A stretch of 64,000 nt of DNA from Aotearoamyces nothofagi (GCA_015345905.1 JADDTR010000015.1:372001-436000); one strand, 5' to 3'; shown: positions 14,865 to 27,110, counted from the first letter of the stretch. Program-made: numbers and translations. The notes: a model not told the origin generated them from the sequence alone.

Positions 14865-15872
14865 ATGGCTTCACCTAAAGTACTGATAGTCACGGGCGCC
14901 TCTCGAGGCATTGGCCTTGCGATAGCACAGTATCTGCTTAGAGAATCACACAAGCTTGTCCTGGTAGCAAGATCTGCTGGCCCGATGGAAGATCTCAAAA
15001 AGCAATACCCAGGGCAAGTGGAAGTGGTCGCGACAGATCTGTCTACTTTTTCGGTATGTACAGCATAGGATATTCCAATTTTGTCTGATTGCCGTTTTCT
15101 TTTTGCATTCCCTCGTCTGTCGCCCCCTTGGGCCCTTTACACGCGATATCTAACGTCCCTCTGCGCCTATAGGTCGCTGAAACAGTCACCGCGCTCGCAC
15201 TCAAATCCTTTTCACGCATTGATGGTCTCATCATAAACCATGGTATTCTAGGAGAGGTGAGACGTATTGCGGATAGCACCCCAGAAGAATGGCGGAACGT
15301 ATTCGATGTCAATTTCTTCAGCGCTTTAGCCTTTGTATGTATCGTCCTAATATCCTCGTTCCGGACCACAGCTTATGATTCTAGGTTCGTGCTGCAATAC
15401 CGTCACTTCGCAGCTCTAACGGCCGTATTGTACTCGTATCGTCTGGGGCTGCCATTAGTGCTTATAGCACATGGGGTGCTTATGGATCTTCAAAAGCTGC
15501 CATGAACCATTTGGCCTTGACGTTAAAGGTGGAAGAGCCTTTGATTACAACCGTTGCCGTCAGGCCTGGCACTGTAGACACATCCATGCAACAATTGATT
15601 AGAGATGAGCACACCGTCAAGATGGATGAAAAGGATGCTGCAAAGTTTAACGGCTTGCCTACGAATGGGGGATTGTTAAGGCCTGACCAGCCGGGCAATG
15701 TGATAGCAAAATTGGTGTTGGCAGCTCCATCTGAGTTAAGTGGGAAATTTTTGAGGTCAGTAATCTTTTTCATGTCAATCTTATTTAATACGTTATACAT
15801 TTATATTGTAGTAATAATCTAATATGACACAGCTGGAATGCCCCGGAGCTTCAAGCCTTTCAGGATATATAA
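14865..15872 (+). CDS. Short-chain dehydrogenase, Irc24/Nre1 (benzil reductase) type
   Basis: An NADP(H)-dependent classical SDR. Four exons give 253 residues: 14865-15053, 15173-15334, 15385-15755 and 15833-15872. The cofactor motif is TGASRGIGLAIA, followed by DGLIINHG (the NNAG position), FDVNFFSALAF, the catalytic Ser in VLVSSGAAIS, and YGSSK in place of YxxxK. The end SWNAPELQAFQDI also fits the family. The closest remembered relatives are yeast YIR035C/YIR036C (carbonyl or benzil reductases). The start is the first in-frame ATG, giving MASPKVLIVTGASRG. The gene is divergent from the FAD oxidoreductase with about 190 bases between them, so they may share control. The physiological substrate is unknown. 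Confidence 0.85.
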
Positions 15873-17039
15873 ATATAGTGGAATAGTTTAGGATCACTCA
15901 ATTATATCTGAAATTTATGTGTCAGCAGAGCTTAGTTTAAAGCAGCGAAGATAACAATATAAACAGATATAAGCTTCAGTTGAAAGATGAAAAGTCTCGT
16001 GTTTTTCAGCATCAGACACAAGTGTCCTCAGCATTAGCATGGATTTGTTACATCATAAGCAATAGGGCGAAAAGAATTAATAATATGTACCTTTTTTCCT
16101 GCTGGATGAAGTATGCGGCAAAACTCTTCATGTATTCTATTATCAGTCAGCATTCTGACTATAATCAAGTAATTTCCATCCAGCCCAATACGATCCAGAA
16201 CAATTTCAGGTAATCGAACCAGTTTGTTAATCATTGGTAATCATGATTTGATAGTACAAGTTTTGTTCATCATTGTATGCACTGGATCGTAGTAGAAGCT
16301 GGATGAGACGTGCTACTCACAGCAGTATATATTTATATCGATAGTCGCTTCAGATGTAATCTAGGTCTTCGGAGCGTCAGCAACTAATCGCCTGGAGTGA
16401 TGCGAATAATTCAATTTGATAGAAGGGTACATTCAGATAGTCCGTTTGGTTAAGACAGGTTAATCACCACGAGAGCCGAGGCCCATTGGTAAGATAGGGG
16501 CGACACGAAAGTTCATCAGGTAGTAAAAGTGAAGTGAAGGAGAGAAAATTTGGAGCTTACCAGTAAATAACAGCAATACGATCGATCATTGTAAGCATCA
16601 CATTATGCATCAATAATTGAAATATAAGAGAGCTGTACCACTATGTCGCATAGTAAAGTTGTTGTTGGTGCATCTTCCAACAGAACAATGTATTGTTGTG
16701 TTGTGTCGTGAAGGAAGGAAGTTTGCAGTTGAGAAATAATTTGCAAGCTCTTGACCTTGAACACTAGCGTCGGTTTGTTCCGAGCCCTTTCGTAGCCTTA
16801 CGATACAAAGCTACATATTTTCGGTGGCCTCGCGCCCTGTTACTAAACCTGACGTGAATGAACAGTACAAGCCGTTTTTCATCTTTCCCATACATTACAG
16901 TCTCTGTATCCACTAAAGAGACATTAAATTATTTACTGCCTACTCGGAATTTTCGTATCTCTGGTGTTATTTGTAAACACTCGGAACTCTCTATACCCAC
17001 GTCCTAACTTAAGAGGTACTGCCTCTACGAACCTCCAAG
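15873..17039. other. AT-rich intergenic region
   Basis: About 1.2 kb upstream of the NC2-beta gene. No open frame shows family resemblance. No structured RNA or repeat was recognised. Confidence 0.4.
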
Positions 17040-17798
17040 ATGTCTGATCGCGAAGGCTTTGGTGAGCATACACTACCCCATGTAACACTTGTGGAGTTTA
17101 AAGCATTCACACCAAAGAACAAGTCTCGTTTCGTAGTCTCATTGTCTGTTTTCAGCTTCCAAGTAGTGTTGTTATGGTTGTCCCAACTGCAGGCGCGTAG
17201 AAGGGGAGGAATTTTTAATATGCGAAGCACAATTTTTTCCTTCTGCAGCTCTCAAGATCTTGCTCTTCCCCGGTGCTAACGTTAGTTTTATTCTAGGAAA
17301 TGACGATCTCTCTCTTCCAAAAGGTATTGAACAACATCTATCTGTAAAAAGTCCTTTAACTAACTTCCAATCTTATAGCGACCGTTCAAAAGATAGTCAC
17401 TGAAATTCTGCCACCATCATCGGGCGTGGCTTTTGGCAAAGATGCGCGAGATCTACTCATTGAATGCTGTGTTGAATTTATAACACTCATTTCCTCAGAG
17501 GCGAACGAGATATCGGAGAAGGAGGCAAAGAAAACTATTGCATGCGAGCATATTACCAAGGCGCTGGAGCAATTGGGATTTGGGGAGTATGTTGGGGATA
17601 TTTTGGAGGTCGCTAGTGAACACAAGGAGCAACTCAAGGTAGGCCATTTTCATTATTGAGTGCAACACGAGCTAAGCTAATGAAATACAGGGCCGAGAAA
17701 AGAAGGCAAACAAGCTCGAGCAGAGCGGTCTCTCGACGGAGGAGCTGCTTGCGATGCAGGAAGCTGCGTTCAAGGAGGCAGCGGAGAGACATGGATGA
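17040..17798 (+). CDS. NCB2: Negative cofactor 2 beta (Dr1), histone-fold transcription regulator
   Basis: NC2-beta pairs with NC2-alpha (Bur6) through histone folds and clamps TBP on DNA, repressing or tuning RNA polymerase II start. Four exons give 138 residues: 17040-17061, 17297-17323, 17379-17638 and 17691-17798. Exon 2 is only 27 bases. The spliced start reads MSDREGFGNDDLSLPKATV, then QKIVTEILP and the histone fold FGKDARDLLIECCVEFITL through ISEKEAKKTIACEHITKALE. It ends in LGFGEYV and a basic/acidic tail, as in Dr1 proteins. Intron 1 is long for this locus (235 bases). All junctions keep frame. The length is close to that of other fungal Dr1 proteins. Confidence 0.95.
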
Positions 17799-18074
17799 CA
17801 TCTTCTCATAGCATTTGAATTTCATGGTTGGCGCATAAAGGTCGGAGTTCGGATAACTTACCATGCGTGGTCTGGAATTTGCTTGATAGAGTCGACTTGG
17901 TCCTCTTCAGCCTTGTTTAATCATAAGATCACTACTATATTTTAATTGATCCACCACAAAGTGTCACCAACAGCCCCAATGGAGCCTTTCCACTTGCCAA
18001 TTGATTATCTCGGCCTTCCTCCTGGAATTATACAATTATACAGTAGCATTCTTTGTTTTAATTTCATCAGCCAG

Positions 18075-19357
18075 TTATATGTCACCAAACACGAAGACAC
18101 CCTTGCCCTGCCTAAAGCCCTGCAAAGTTCCCTGGACAGCGCCCTTTAGTGTCTCTTCATCGGTTCCCCACTCCCAATTCACCTTCTGTACTGGAGCATC
18201 TTGAAAGGCCCCTTCCCTTGTCCAGGCCAAAATCTCATGAACAGTCTTCCTCTTTTCCTCCGGATGCCTATCGCTCCATCGGCTAGCCCAAAAGCCAGAA
18301 AACTTGATATCCTTAAATATTAACAATCCAGTGGGCAGGGCTAAAGGCTGCTTCGACATGCCACCATATGTGATTAGGTGTCCACCAGATGAAAGGCATT
18401 TCACAAGTGCGGAAGTTGGCTTTCCACCGACACAATTTAATCCCAACTTGACAGATTGTCTACCACCATGAGTCCACTCCTTCACTTGCTCAGTGAAACC
18501 CTTGCCCATAAGCTCGCTCTCTGTGATGACCTTTGTCGCACCAAGATTGATCAGCTCTTGCCTCATTGCTTCTGTTTCCGAAGCTTCGGCTCGATCTCTG
18601 ATGACGTTGATAGAGTTCAGGCCCCATAGCCGCCCAAACTGAATGGCTGCGCGTCCGACACCAGAGTTGGCACCGTTCTGGATGAACCAATCTCCTTCTT
18701 TCAAAGTCTCAAAATCCTTTAGCATTCGGTATGCAGTACATGGGTTGACCGACACAGTGCCAACCTGCACCGGATTCAGCTTTTCTTTATTTTCGATCAC
18801 CAGTACGTCCTTGTCTTCTGCCAAGGCGTGGGTTCGCCATGTGCCAAAACAGGTCGTCTTCATGATCACCCAGTCACCTTTGGAGACGGACCTAATACCT
18901 GAGCCGGCCGACAGAACCTCGAAACATCCTTCATTCCCGCCCACTGCAGATGGCTCTGCTGTCCCGAGCAGTGGGGTGAGCGGTGGCTTTGAAGGATAGA
19001 CGCCTTGTATTTGGTTTATGTCGGCCGGATTGATGGGTGCGGCGAGAGCTCGCAGTAGCATGGAGCTAGAAGGGAGTGATGGGGAAATGGAATGCGTGTG
19101 AAGACTAAGAACATACCATGCATGTTAGTAAATATATCTCACGATTAATCAGGACCAAGCAGAAGTAGGGATATGACGTACGAAAGAACATCAGCAGGCT
19201 CGCCATATTTTGAATACACAAGAGCTTTGGCTTGGGTGTAGCCGTAAGGACCCGATTTATGCCTCCGACATGTCAATCGATTGACACGAAGCGCAGCTGT
19301 GCGTGTAAGAGGCGATGAAGAGCTCGTGAGAGCTTTTCGGAGCATTGGCACAGGCAT
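18075..19357 (-). CDS. ETR1: Mitochondrial trans-2-enoyl-[ACP]/CoA reductase
   Basis: An NADPH-dependent MDR-family reductase that carries out the last step of mitochondrial fatty acid synthesis, needed for lipoate and respiration. Two exons give 401 residues: 19357-19182 and 19104-18075 (intron 19105-19181). The N-terminus is basic and Ser/Thr-rich (MPVPMLRKALTSSSSPLTR), a likely mitochondrial signal. The substrate-domain motif is PINPADINQIQGVYP. The cofactor site is NGANSGVGRAAIQFG, followed by the basic INVIRDR loop for NADPH. NCVGGKPTS and the ending QGKGVFVFGD also fit. The spliced join reads VLSLHTHS. It converges on the NC2-beta gene with 276 bases between stop codons. Confidence 0.93.
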
Positions 19358-20033
19358 TGCGATTGTTGTAAAACTTGATCCGACCTGCGGTTTGGCTTCT
19401 GGCGATAAACTGATTACGGCTCGCAGCCGAGGAGCTCAGCCAAGCCGCGACGGTGGAACGGGAGCTAAGGCGGCGTGCGTGGCTGCAAGGGTTGTTGGAA
19501 AAATAAGCATGTAAAAAAAGTAAGCAGCATGCACTGTGAAATAAAGTACGAACGAGTAAGTAAGGGGTGCGTACAGCACGCGATACCCCAGATTCTGTAA
19601 GCCTATATCCCGGACGTGAAACTTGAAACGATGGGTTCTCTCGAGTTGAACAGTGTTACTTTATAAGATGAACATTATAGATTCGGCATACTTATGTTAT
19701 TGACTCTGAAAAGAGTGACAATTATACCAGACTGGTGCAAGAAACCCTAGCCTATAGGAATGATTACAAGGACTGCCATAGAAGGCATTACTCGAAGCAA
19801 AGAAAACAACCCCATTAGAGAAGTGATACGGAGACCAGTCTGCGCCAATCCATTCCTCCCTAATATTCACACCGAAAGAGTCATAATGCACCTGTGTGTG
19901 TGTGCTCTGTGCTGGGTATCGTCAAATTCCCACCTCCACCACCCATCTCTTCATGCTGTGCTTCTCCCCCAATCTGCTTGCGTCTTCCGCTATACCAAGT
20001 CTATCGGTTGTTGTAGCCTGCATTGCTGGCCAA
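19358..20033. other. Intergenic region
   Basis: Upstream of ETR1 and downstream of the next minus-strand gene. Nothing recognised. Confidence 0.35.
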
Positions 20034-20684
20034 TTAATTGATGTTCTTGAACATGTCCTCCGCTCCTAGACTCCCCTTGTCATCCGCTCGTACCTTCGCC
20101 TTGAGCTGGTCCAGCTCTGGTAACTTCGGCGGCGGCGGTCCTTGCGATGCTTTCCCCTCGTAGACAACACTTGCCCTCTTGTTCTCTGGCTCAGATATTC
20201 CCCCATTTATGAACCTTCCAAACCAGCTCGAGCTTCTCTTCTTTGAGTTTCCAGGCTTGCTAGCCATGCTCAGTACACTTTCAGGCCGGAGACCCCCCGC
20301 TTGCAGGTCTTCTTGTGACATATTGGTATTCGTGCCGTTGGCATAATTCGCGTTTAAACTCTTGCGTGATAAGAAACGTCGAATACTACTGGGTCGTAGA
20401 GAGACAGGACTGAGCGGTGCGGCATTCTCGTTGGGGCGTCCTCGGCCTGCGTATCTTTCTGGAGACCCATTGGTTTCGTCTGAATTTCCATTGACCGGTG
20501 CACCGTCCGCAATAGCTGACAAATTCGCAGATTCTATATTTTTGGGTAGAGGCGCAGGAGGCTTCTCTTCGATGGGCGAGTCTGGGGGAGGAGGAATATC
20601 GGTGCCTGCAGTGAGAGAATCGAGTGGTCCAAGGACTGGAAGTTCGAATCGGCCCCGGCCGGTGCTTTGATTGACGATGGGCAT
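20034..20684 (-). CDS. Conserved-looking fungal protein, unknown function
   Basis: A 216-residue single-exon frame starting at the first in-frame ATG (MPIVNQSTGRGRFELPVL). It is rich in Pro, Ser, Asn and Gly and probably mostly disordered. Notable pieces are a proline run (DIPPPPDSP), a basic RPSSIRRFLSRKSL that looks like a kinase-site cluster, SSSWFGRFINGG, and an ordered-looking acidic/basic tail (LPELDQLKAKVRADDK). There is no signal peptide and no membrane segment. I do not recognise a family. The length, codon use and clean frame favour a real gene. Confidence 0.6.
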   Translation of the reverse strand: MPIVNQSTGRGRFELPVLGPLDSLTAGTDIPPPPDSPIEEKPPAPLPKNIESANLSAIADGAPVNGNSDETNGSPERYAGRGRPNENAAPLSPVSLRPSSIRRFLSRKSLNANYANGTNTNMSQEDLQAGGLRPESVLSMASKPGNSKKRSSSWFGRFINGGISEPENKRASVVYEGKASQGPPPPKLPELDQLKAKVRADDKGSLGAEDMFKNIN

Positions 20685-21379
20685 AGTTGTGAGCGAGTGT
20701 GTTGCCAATACTATCAAGATTTGCGTAACGGAGCTCCTGGTCCTTCGCTTGTTTCGTCTTTGTATGGAATATGGTCGTCAGAAGAAATATTGTCGCTTGA
20801 GCAAGGGCTCGTGCTCCTACTCAACTGCCGGAAAACCACTTTATATAGAACGCCTCTGGGTCGAATGGCAGGGGCAAGAGACATGTAAATATTTCGTTTA
20901 CTGTGGACTACAGCAAGATGATTTGGCTGGAGATACAAAATACACATAAAGAAGTGTAAATGCAAGTTACCGTGACACTTGATTGAGATAAAGTGCAGTC
21001 GTCTGCGCAATTTGGATACTTACGAAATGCGGTAGGGATTCCGGGGAGGCACGTTTGTGGGTGGGACAGACTAGCACAAGAATAAAGGGGTCTGCGCACA
21101 GAAAAGCTGCACACTGTGTTGTCTACCTGTACGGGCAGTTTGGTGGCTATTACACAGTACACGCACACTCGCATCCGACAAGAAATTGTTCCAACACGAC
21201 AATCCGTACCTGACGCAAAATGGTAATCGATAAGCACTTCTAGGCTTTTTTTGCATTGCAATCGTGACAGTGTGCGTAACTAAAAATCTTCCATTGGCGT
21301 TCTAGTTTGCCCCTAAAACAGCCTTCAACGCCAACGCCCGCCAGGAGAATGCCATCTAATCTATTATGTATCCCTAACT
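20685..21379. other. Intergenic region
   Basis: About 0.7 kb between two minus-strand genes. Only short overlapping frames; nothing recognised. Confidence 0.35.
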
Positions 21380-23264
21380 CTAGCAATCGCTGCCCCAATT
21401 CTTTTTCACCCATTCCTCAATCAACTTTGTATAGCGTACACCGTTGATATACGGATTGATATCAGTGGCATTGTAGCTTTGCCCAGCAAACTTCAACGCA
21501 AGCATTATCCACGGTTCAACAAAGTCCAGGAAGATCAAATCCACCGTCTCGGGATCCCCGTCTTCCGGGAATGCGACCCTTGATTCTACGCAATTTGGGA
21601 CCAGATAAAATGATATTGGACTGTGTAGCGTGTCATCACCATCATCACCGCCATCATCCTTAGTTGTGTATCCAGGGACGAGGCTCGGCTTCTTGTCTAG
21701 CCCGATTGGGACTTGGATACCATGACGGAAATCAACGCTCTGATCCTTGACCAGAACATCTCCCTTGATCGAAATTTGCTGTGGTGGAGCAAGGGCCGAA
21801 GACGGTAACCCGACAGTCTGGAATACTGGACCACCGGCGTTTAGCAAAGGGAGTACTTGTTTGGCTGCACTGTACGGTACGTCCTTAATATACCGAAACT
21901 GGTTCGGGAAAGGAGACGCAATGAGTACTGTGTCTCTTGTGAATGCGCCTTTGAAGATGTCAAATCTCATGGCACCAGTGTTGATGATAGCTAGTCTTGG
22001 AATGCCAGATCGACCCTCACCAACAAGCACATCTGGGAAGACTTGCTCCACCAACCAGCTAAACATGCTGCTATTGCTAGGGTACTCTGCGCGGTTCACC
22101 CAATAATCCTGTGGTGCACAACCGTATCTCTTGTCAAGATCCATGGCATCTCTCGCCTTGTGTATAAATTTGGACACAGACTGACCAAGTTCGGTTGGGA
22201 AAGTCGTCTCGTTAAGGCCACTGTGATGGTAATATCCGAATAAGTTATTATCGATATATCTCCTCTCAAATTTCAATTTCGCGGCTGTCTCTACATCCTC
22301 TGGGCCTCTCTTATCTCCACCCCCGCTTATACCTTCAATAGACATCCATCCAACTGTTTCCATATATCGACCGCTCTGTAAGGCATGGGCTGACGAGTCG
22401 TAACTCATATAATCACGAATATGACTATGGCCTCCAAAAAACTGTATCGGAGTATCCCAATTCTGGCTTCTAATCGCCTTGTAGAGAGCTTTGTATTCTG
22501 GTGACCGTAGCGCGACATGACCAATAACCACGAATATATCAACATCTTCGCGGATAGCCTCTTGAAACCAAGCCTCGTTGATGGTATCTTCTACGCGCTG
22601 GATAAATGTATTGTTGGCATTCCCTGTGAAGTCGAATAAGAAGCCGAATGCTAGCACGCGAATGCCTTGGTGTTTTGTGGTGAATTTTCGGTATCGTTTA
22701 CTCAGCGGAACCCTTTCACCAGTCTTTGGGTCAAGGATATCAAGATTTGAAGCTAGATAGTTGCCCTTAAAATTAGGGACAGTCTGGTTATACTCCCTCT
22801 CTGCTGTGTCGGCCTGGTACAATTCGTGATTTCCCGTGCAGATAATATCGATATGTTGTTGTTTGAAGATATCATATGTATATTGACCCTTTGGGTCTGA
22901 ACCATCGTACAGACCATTTCCATCCACTCTATCGCCAGTGTCGATTAAGAGCAGGTCTACACCACGTTCATCAGCGAGCTGACGCATCCGAGTTGCAAAC
23001 GAAATATAGTCGCCCCAGTCAGCGGAATATTGAGGCCTAAATATAATTAACATACAGAGTTTCTCTGTGCAAAGAATGTATGGCAGAATCATACTCCTGC
23101 AAATGTCCAGCGTGCCAGCCATGTGTGTCTGTTGTTGCTAGGAAGTTCAAGTTTCCCCATGGTAGATCCCTCATCGGTGCTGCAACGGCTTCAGGCGCAG
23201 ATGGTTGAGCACCAGCGGCCAGCGAAACCAGCAAGCTGGCCGTAAAGAGTGATTGTCGAACCAT
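21380..23264 (-). CDS. Secreted/vacuolar metallophosphoesterase of the 5'-nucleotidase group
   Basis: A calcineurin-like phosphoesterase with a 5'-nucleotidase-type C-terminal part, like yeast YHR202W (a vacuolar protein). Two exons give 608 residues: 23264-23095 and 23036-21380 (intron 23037-23094). A signal peptide is clear (MVRQSLFTASLLVSLAAGAQ). The metal-site motifs follow in order: TTDTHGW, DTGDRVDG, CTGNHELYQ, VVIGHVAL and FFGGHSHIRDY. The 5'-nucleotidase-like part includes IINTGAMRFDIFKG and SPFPNQF. Several N-x-S/T sites suit a secreted protein. The expected reaction is removal of phosphate from nucleotides or other monoesters, but the substrate is not shown. The start lies 184 bases from the divergent HER2 gene. 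Confidence 0.88.
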
Positions 23265-23448
23265 GGTACCAATGATCCAAATTGTAGGTGGCTGTTATTG
23301 TAAAAACAGCCGTTGTTCGTCTTCTCATGTTCGGAGCCCAAAGCTATGACGAGGTAAGACCCCTGTACGGAGATCTCCGCAAACGGATGTACAACTCAAA
23401 CAATCCTCCTCTTGCTCGAGGAAACCCATATGGCTCGTATATTTGCAA
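23265..23448. promoter_or_regulatory. Divergent promoter with an overlapping upstream ORF
   Basis: A short region between the phosphoesterase and HER2 genes. A ten-codon upstream ORF (MARIFANVL, 23430-23459) begins here and overlaps the HER2 start in another frame. Confidence 0.5.
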
Positions 23449-25105
23449 ATGTCCTCTGATCTTGCAGCAACGGCATCGAAAGCCGCAAGGTATGCTATAA
23501 GAGATCGAGGCAAGGCCTTCACACGGCTTGGCAATGCTTTCATTTCTGAGAATGAACCTTCAGGCTCCTCCAAATTCCCGAGAGGAGCCACTGGCAAGAA
23601 ACGTACACCTGGTAAGCAGCCTGTAGCCTGCACATACTTTCATTATGCTTATATATGCAACAGTTTATCAACTGAAAGTGCAGATTCGCTCCACTCCTCC
23701 AACAAATCAAAGTATATATCTGAGGACAGGAGTCAAGGACAACATTGCGACGTTGGACAGCAAGACGACCTGTGCCTCACATTTTCTAGCTAACTATCAA
23801 AGTCCATATGAGGCTTCTGTTGTGAAGCTACTGAAAAGGTCAGGCTGCAAAATCATGGGGAAAACCAATATGGACGAATTTGGCATGGGATCTCACTCGA
23901 CAAATTCGCATTTTGGGACCGTACGTAATTATGCACCATACACGCACCTTTCAGCTGGCGGGAGCTCTGGAGGAAGCGCAGTGGCAGTAGCTAGGGGCAC
24001 TTGTGAAGTTGCTCTAGGTACTGATACCGGAGGTTCAGTCAGGCTTCCAGCAGCATACACTGGGGTAGTAGGGTTAAAGCCGTCATATGGCATGATATCG
24101 AGATGTGGAGTGGTCCCCTATGCGAATTCTCTAGACACTGTTGGTATTCTGGCTGGACACTGCCTTTTAGCAGAGAAAGTCCTGAATGTCACGCGAGGCC
24201 ATGATCCTCTGGACCCAACTTCTCCTACAGCTGAATGCCGAGCACGGTTCAAGGCATCGAATCATTTATCTTCAAAGAGGATAGGAAGATGGGGAGAGAA
24301 AGAGCTTAAAGGGCTCCGTATCGGCATTCCAATTGAGTACAATATTGAGGAACTTCAAGAGCCCGTCCGAGATACCTGGCAGCGAGTTCTCGACTTACTT
24401 CGCCAACAAGGCCACGAAATTATTCCAGTTTCTCTTCCATCTACGAAGCATGCACTCTCTGCATACTATATCATAGCTGCAGCAGAAGCATCATCTAACC
24501 TCTCAAAATACGATGGTGTCAGGTACGGAGTGAGAAGTGGCGGTAGTGACGGTGCTGGAGGTGTTCTGTACTCTGCGTCACGTGGGAATGGTTTTGGTGA
24601 CGAAGTCAAAAGACGGATATTACTTGGATCGTATTCTTTGAGCTCCCAGGCCATGAATAATTACTTCATTAAAGCTCAAAAAGTCCGGAGGTTAGTTCAG
24701 CGAGATTTTGATAGGGTCTTCAGTATCGCAAATCCTCTCCGACCAGCAGAGCAATTCGACCTAAGCGACATGGAAGAAGATATGGAACTCGAGAGTAAGC
24801 TTGGACCAGCGCAAGTTGATGTGCTTGTCTGTCCTACCGCACCTACTCTCCCACCACGTCTCAAGGATGTTGATGATCAGACGTCTGTTGATGCTTACAT
24901 GAACGACGTCTTTACTGTTCCGGCAAGCCTGGCAGGTCTTCCTGCTGTTAGTGTCCCAGTTCTGGTCCGCAGAAAACTTCAACAGAAAGGCAGTTTTCCT
25001 TTCGCAGGAATTCAGGTCATTGGGCAATACTGGGACGATTTCCACGTTGCTAAGGTTGGCCGCATGATTCAACTAGGCCAAAAATGGGACCCAACTAAAT
25101 CATAA
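23449..25105 (+). CDS. HER2: Mitochondrial glutamyl-tRNA(Gln) amidotransferase subunit A
   Basis: GatA of the mitochondrial GatFAB/GatCAB enzyme. It releases ammonia from glutamine so that Glu-tRNA(Gln) becomes Gln-tRNA(Gln). The best model has two exons, 23449-23611 and 23664-25105 (534 residues). The amidase signature is complete: catalytic lysine in GVKDNIAT, cis-serine in LSAGGSSGGSAVA, and acyl-serine in GTDTGGSVRLPAAY. KTNMDEFGMGSHSTNSHFG is also characteristic. The start is the first in-frame ATG (MSSDLAATASKAARYAIRD), whose basic stretch could target mitochondria. The segment just before GVKDN does not match the family well, so the 3' end of the intron (acceptor taken at 23663) is less certain than the rest. 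Another in-frame acceptor near 23732 would drop about 23 residues. Confidence 0.9.
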
Positions 25106-25724
25106 TATCAGAATGTCCTACAAGATCCTACTTAGTTTGAAATAGTAGCATCTGGAGTCAAGCCGGGGTTTCAGAAAGAGCTCATGAGACGCCCAATTAG
25201 CTCGAATAGATAAAAGGCGCTAGGCGCAGAATAGTATATAGCTTCTCTATTCTACATGGGAACACTGACTGCAAAAGTATATAGATGTATTATTATAGGT
25301 GTACAATTAGATAGAAAATGATACCCTTATATACCTTGGATGTGCAGAGTAGTGGCGCGGATTGCATGATCTAAGATCTCTGCAATTACATGGAACTTTC
25401 CTGTACACCTTATCAGTGTCTCATTTCAAGCATGGAAGCTACCTGTAGCTCGACAATGCTGAGGACTCAGGTTGTCGTCAGGGGAGAGACTTCCACCTTA
25501 CCGTATCTAAGAATATCATAAAACCACGACATCAAGTATGGGACGGTGACTAAGACAGACCATACGCAGTTCACATCTTAGAATATAGATACTCAAGCAG
25601 AGAATTGGTGTACATTGGCTATTAGAAGGCAGTCTAATCTAACGCAACGCATACTAAATGTCTTTCATAACGATTATACGTCTATCAACAGCCAGCTTTA
25701 AAACTAATCATCGGGTTTCGGCAC
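25106..25724. other. Convergent intergenic region
   Basis: The 3' regions of HER2 and ZUO1. AT-rich; nothing recognised. Confidence 0.4.
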
Positions 25725-27110
25725 TTAAGCAGAAAGAGCCTTAGCATCACCGTCCTTCAGCTTGCCAGCATCGACAAGACGCTTGACTTCAGCACTCCAG
25801 ACACCCTTGATCTCATCTGCAACCTTAAGACCATTGAGCTTGCCAGCCAGAGCAGCAATCTCATCAGGGTCAATCTTGCTCTGGACAAGGTCGAGGTCGT
25901 TAAGAACACTGTCGATCGTAGATGCAGGTGCCTCTCCGCTGACAAAGTAGTTGGCGTCCTTGACACTTCCCTTTAGAACACGCTTGTTCTTCTTGACCGC
26001 GTTCTTTGCTGCCTCCTTGGCCTTCTTTCCTGCCTCACGGTCAGCCTTAGCGGCCTCGTCAGCAGCCTTAGCAGCAATTGCTTCTGCCTCTTTCTTGGCC
26101 TTGGCTTCCTCGGCAGCCTTCTTCTCAGCAGCTTCTTTATCCAGACGCTTCTTGTTCTTGTTAGCACTGGCCTCGGTGCGGAATTTCTTGATACGCTCAT
26201 CCAAGCTCAAGGCATCATCTACAAGCTTGCGAAGACGGGCAGAATCTTCAGTCTTCTTCTTCTTTCTGGCGTTGTTGTTCTTTCGTTCCATGTGACGCTT
26301 TTGATCGCGGTTTTCGTTATCATCAGGAACATCCTCGTCTTGGTATTCAAATGATCTCCAAGAGTCAAAATTGTACCAAAAGTTGTAAAAGTTGTCAACT
26401 TCTTCTTTAGTGCTGTTTTCGTCGCCGAGCTTAGGGACAGGCTGGGTTTTAGAGAAACGTCCTTCAGCCTTGAAGACGGGACTCCACAATTTATAAAAGT
26501 TGCCCTTTTGAGTCTGCTTCTTAGACGGTGGCTCAACCTCTGCATGCTCATCAACTGAGTCAAATTGGCGGCGTTTGACAGGGTCAAGAAGAACTTCGGT
26601 AGCCTTCTGGATACACTTAAAGAAGCTATCATCTTCCGTGCTTCCGGCAGCAGCCTTCTTATCAGGGTGATGACGGAGGACCTTCTTGCGATGGGCACGC
26701 TTGATTTGCTCCTCGGTTGCCTTGTAGCGGTATTTGGAAAGGCCTAGAACAGCGTAATGATCTTGTGCCTAATGAATTATAAGTGGGTGTACCTGAATAA
26801 ATGTGCGAATACATACCTTCCAGTCTTTGGCATCGCGAGAAAGCATCATTGGATCCTCAGCCTCGCTGATCTCACCAGCGTCATCATCTTCAACCTTCTT
26901 AACATTCTCTTGCGCCTGTATACGGTCATCTTCAGAGAAGGTGCGCTTGTGGCGTGCTCTGCGAGCATGAGCTAGAAAGTGTGGTCCGACGGGCTCAATG
27001 CTGCGTTGAGTTGCTGCTGTGAGGCTTCCTAGAGCTTTAAAGTCCTTGTCGCCAGACCATCCTTGCGGTAGGACTGGCAGAGGGATTGTTACTTGTGGAG
27101 TGAACGGCAT
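25725..27110 (-). CDS. ZUO1: Zuotin, ribosome-associated J-domain protein
   Basis: The Hsp40 partner of Ssz1 in the ribosome-associated complex at the polypeptide exit tunnel, where it stimulates Ssb Hsp70 on nascent chains. Two exons give 445 residues: 27110-26817 and 26768-25725 (intron 26769-26816). The J domain starts right after the intron (AQDHYAVLGLSKYRYKATEE) and has the HPD motif in RHHPDKK. The zuotin homology region follows, with NFYKLWSPVF, RFSKTQPVPKLGD and YNFWYNFDSWRSFEY. Next is a long Lys/Ala/Glu-rich charged helix that binds ribosomal RNA in yeast, and a C-terminal helical bundle (LNDLDLVQSKIDPDEIA onward). The ATG at 27110 (MPFTPQVTIPLPVLPQGW) is the first in-frame one. Confidence 0.96.

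Noticed and set aside
20640-20665. tRNA B-box-like GTTCGAATC
   Set aside because: It lies inside a coding frame, and no tRNA arms can be formed around it.
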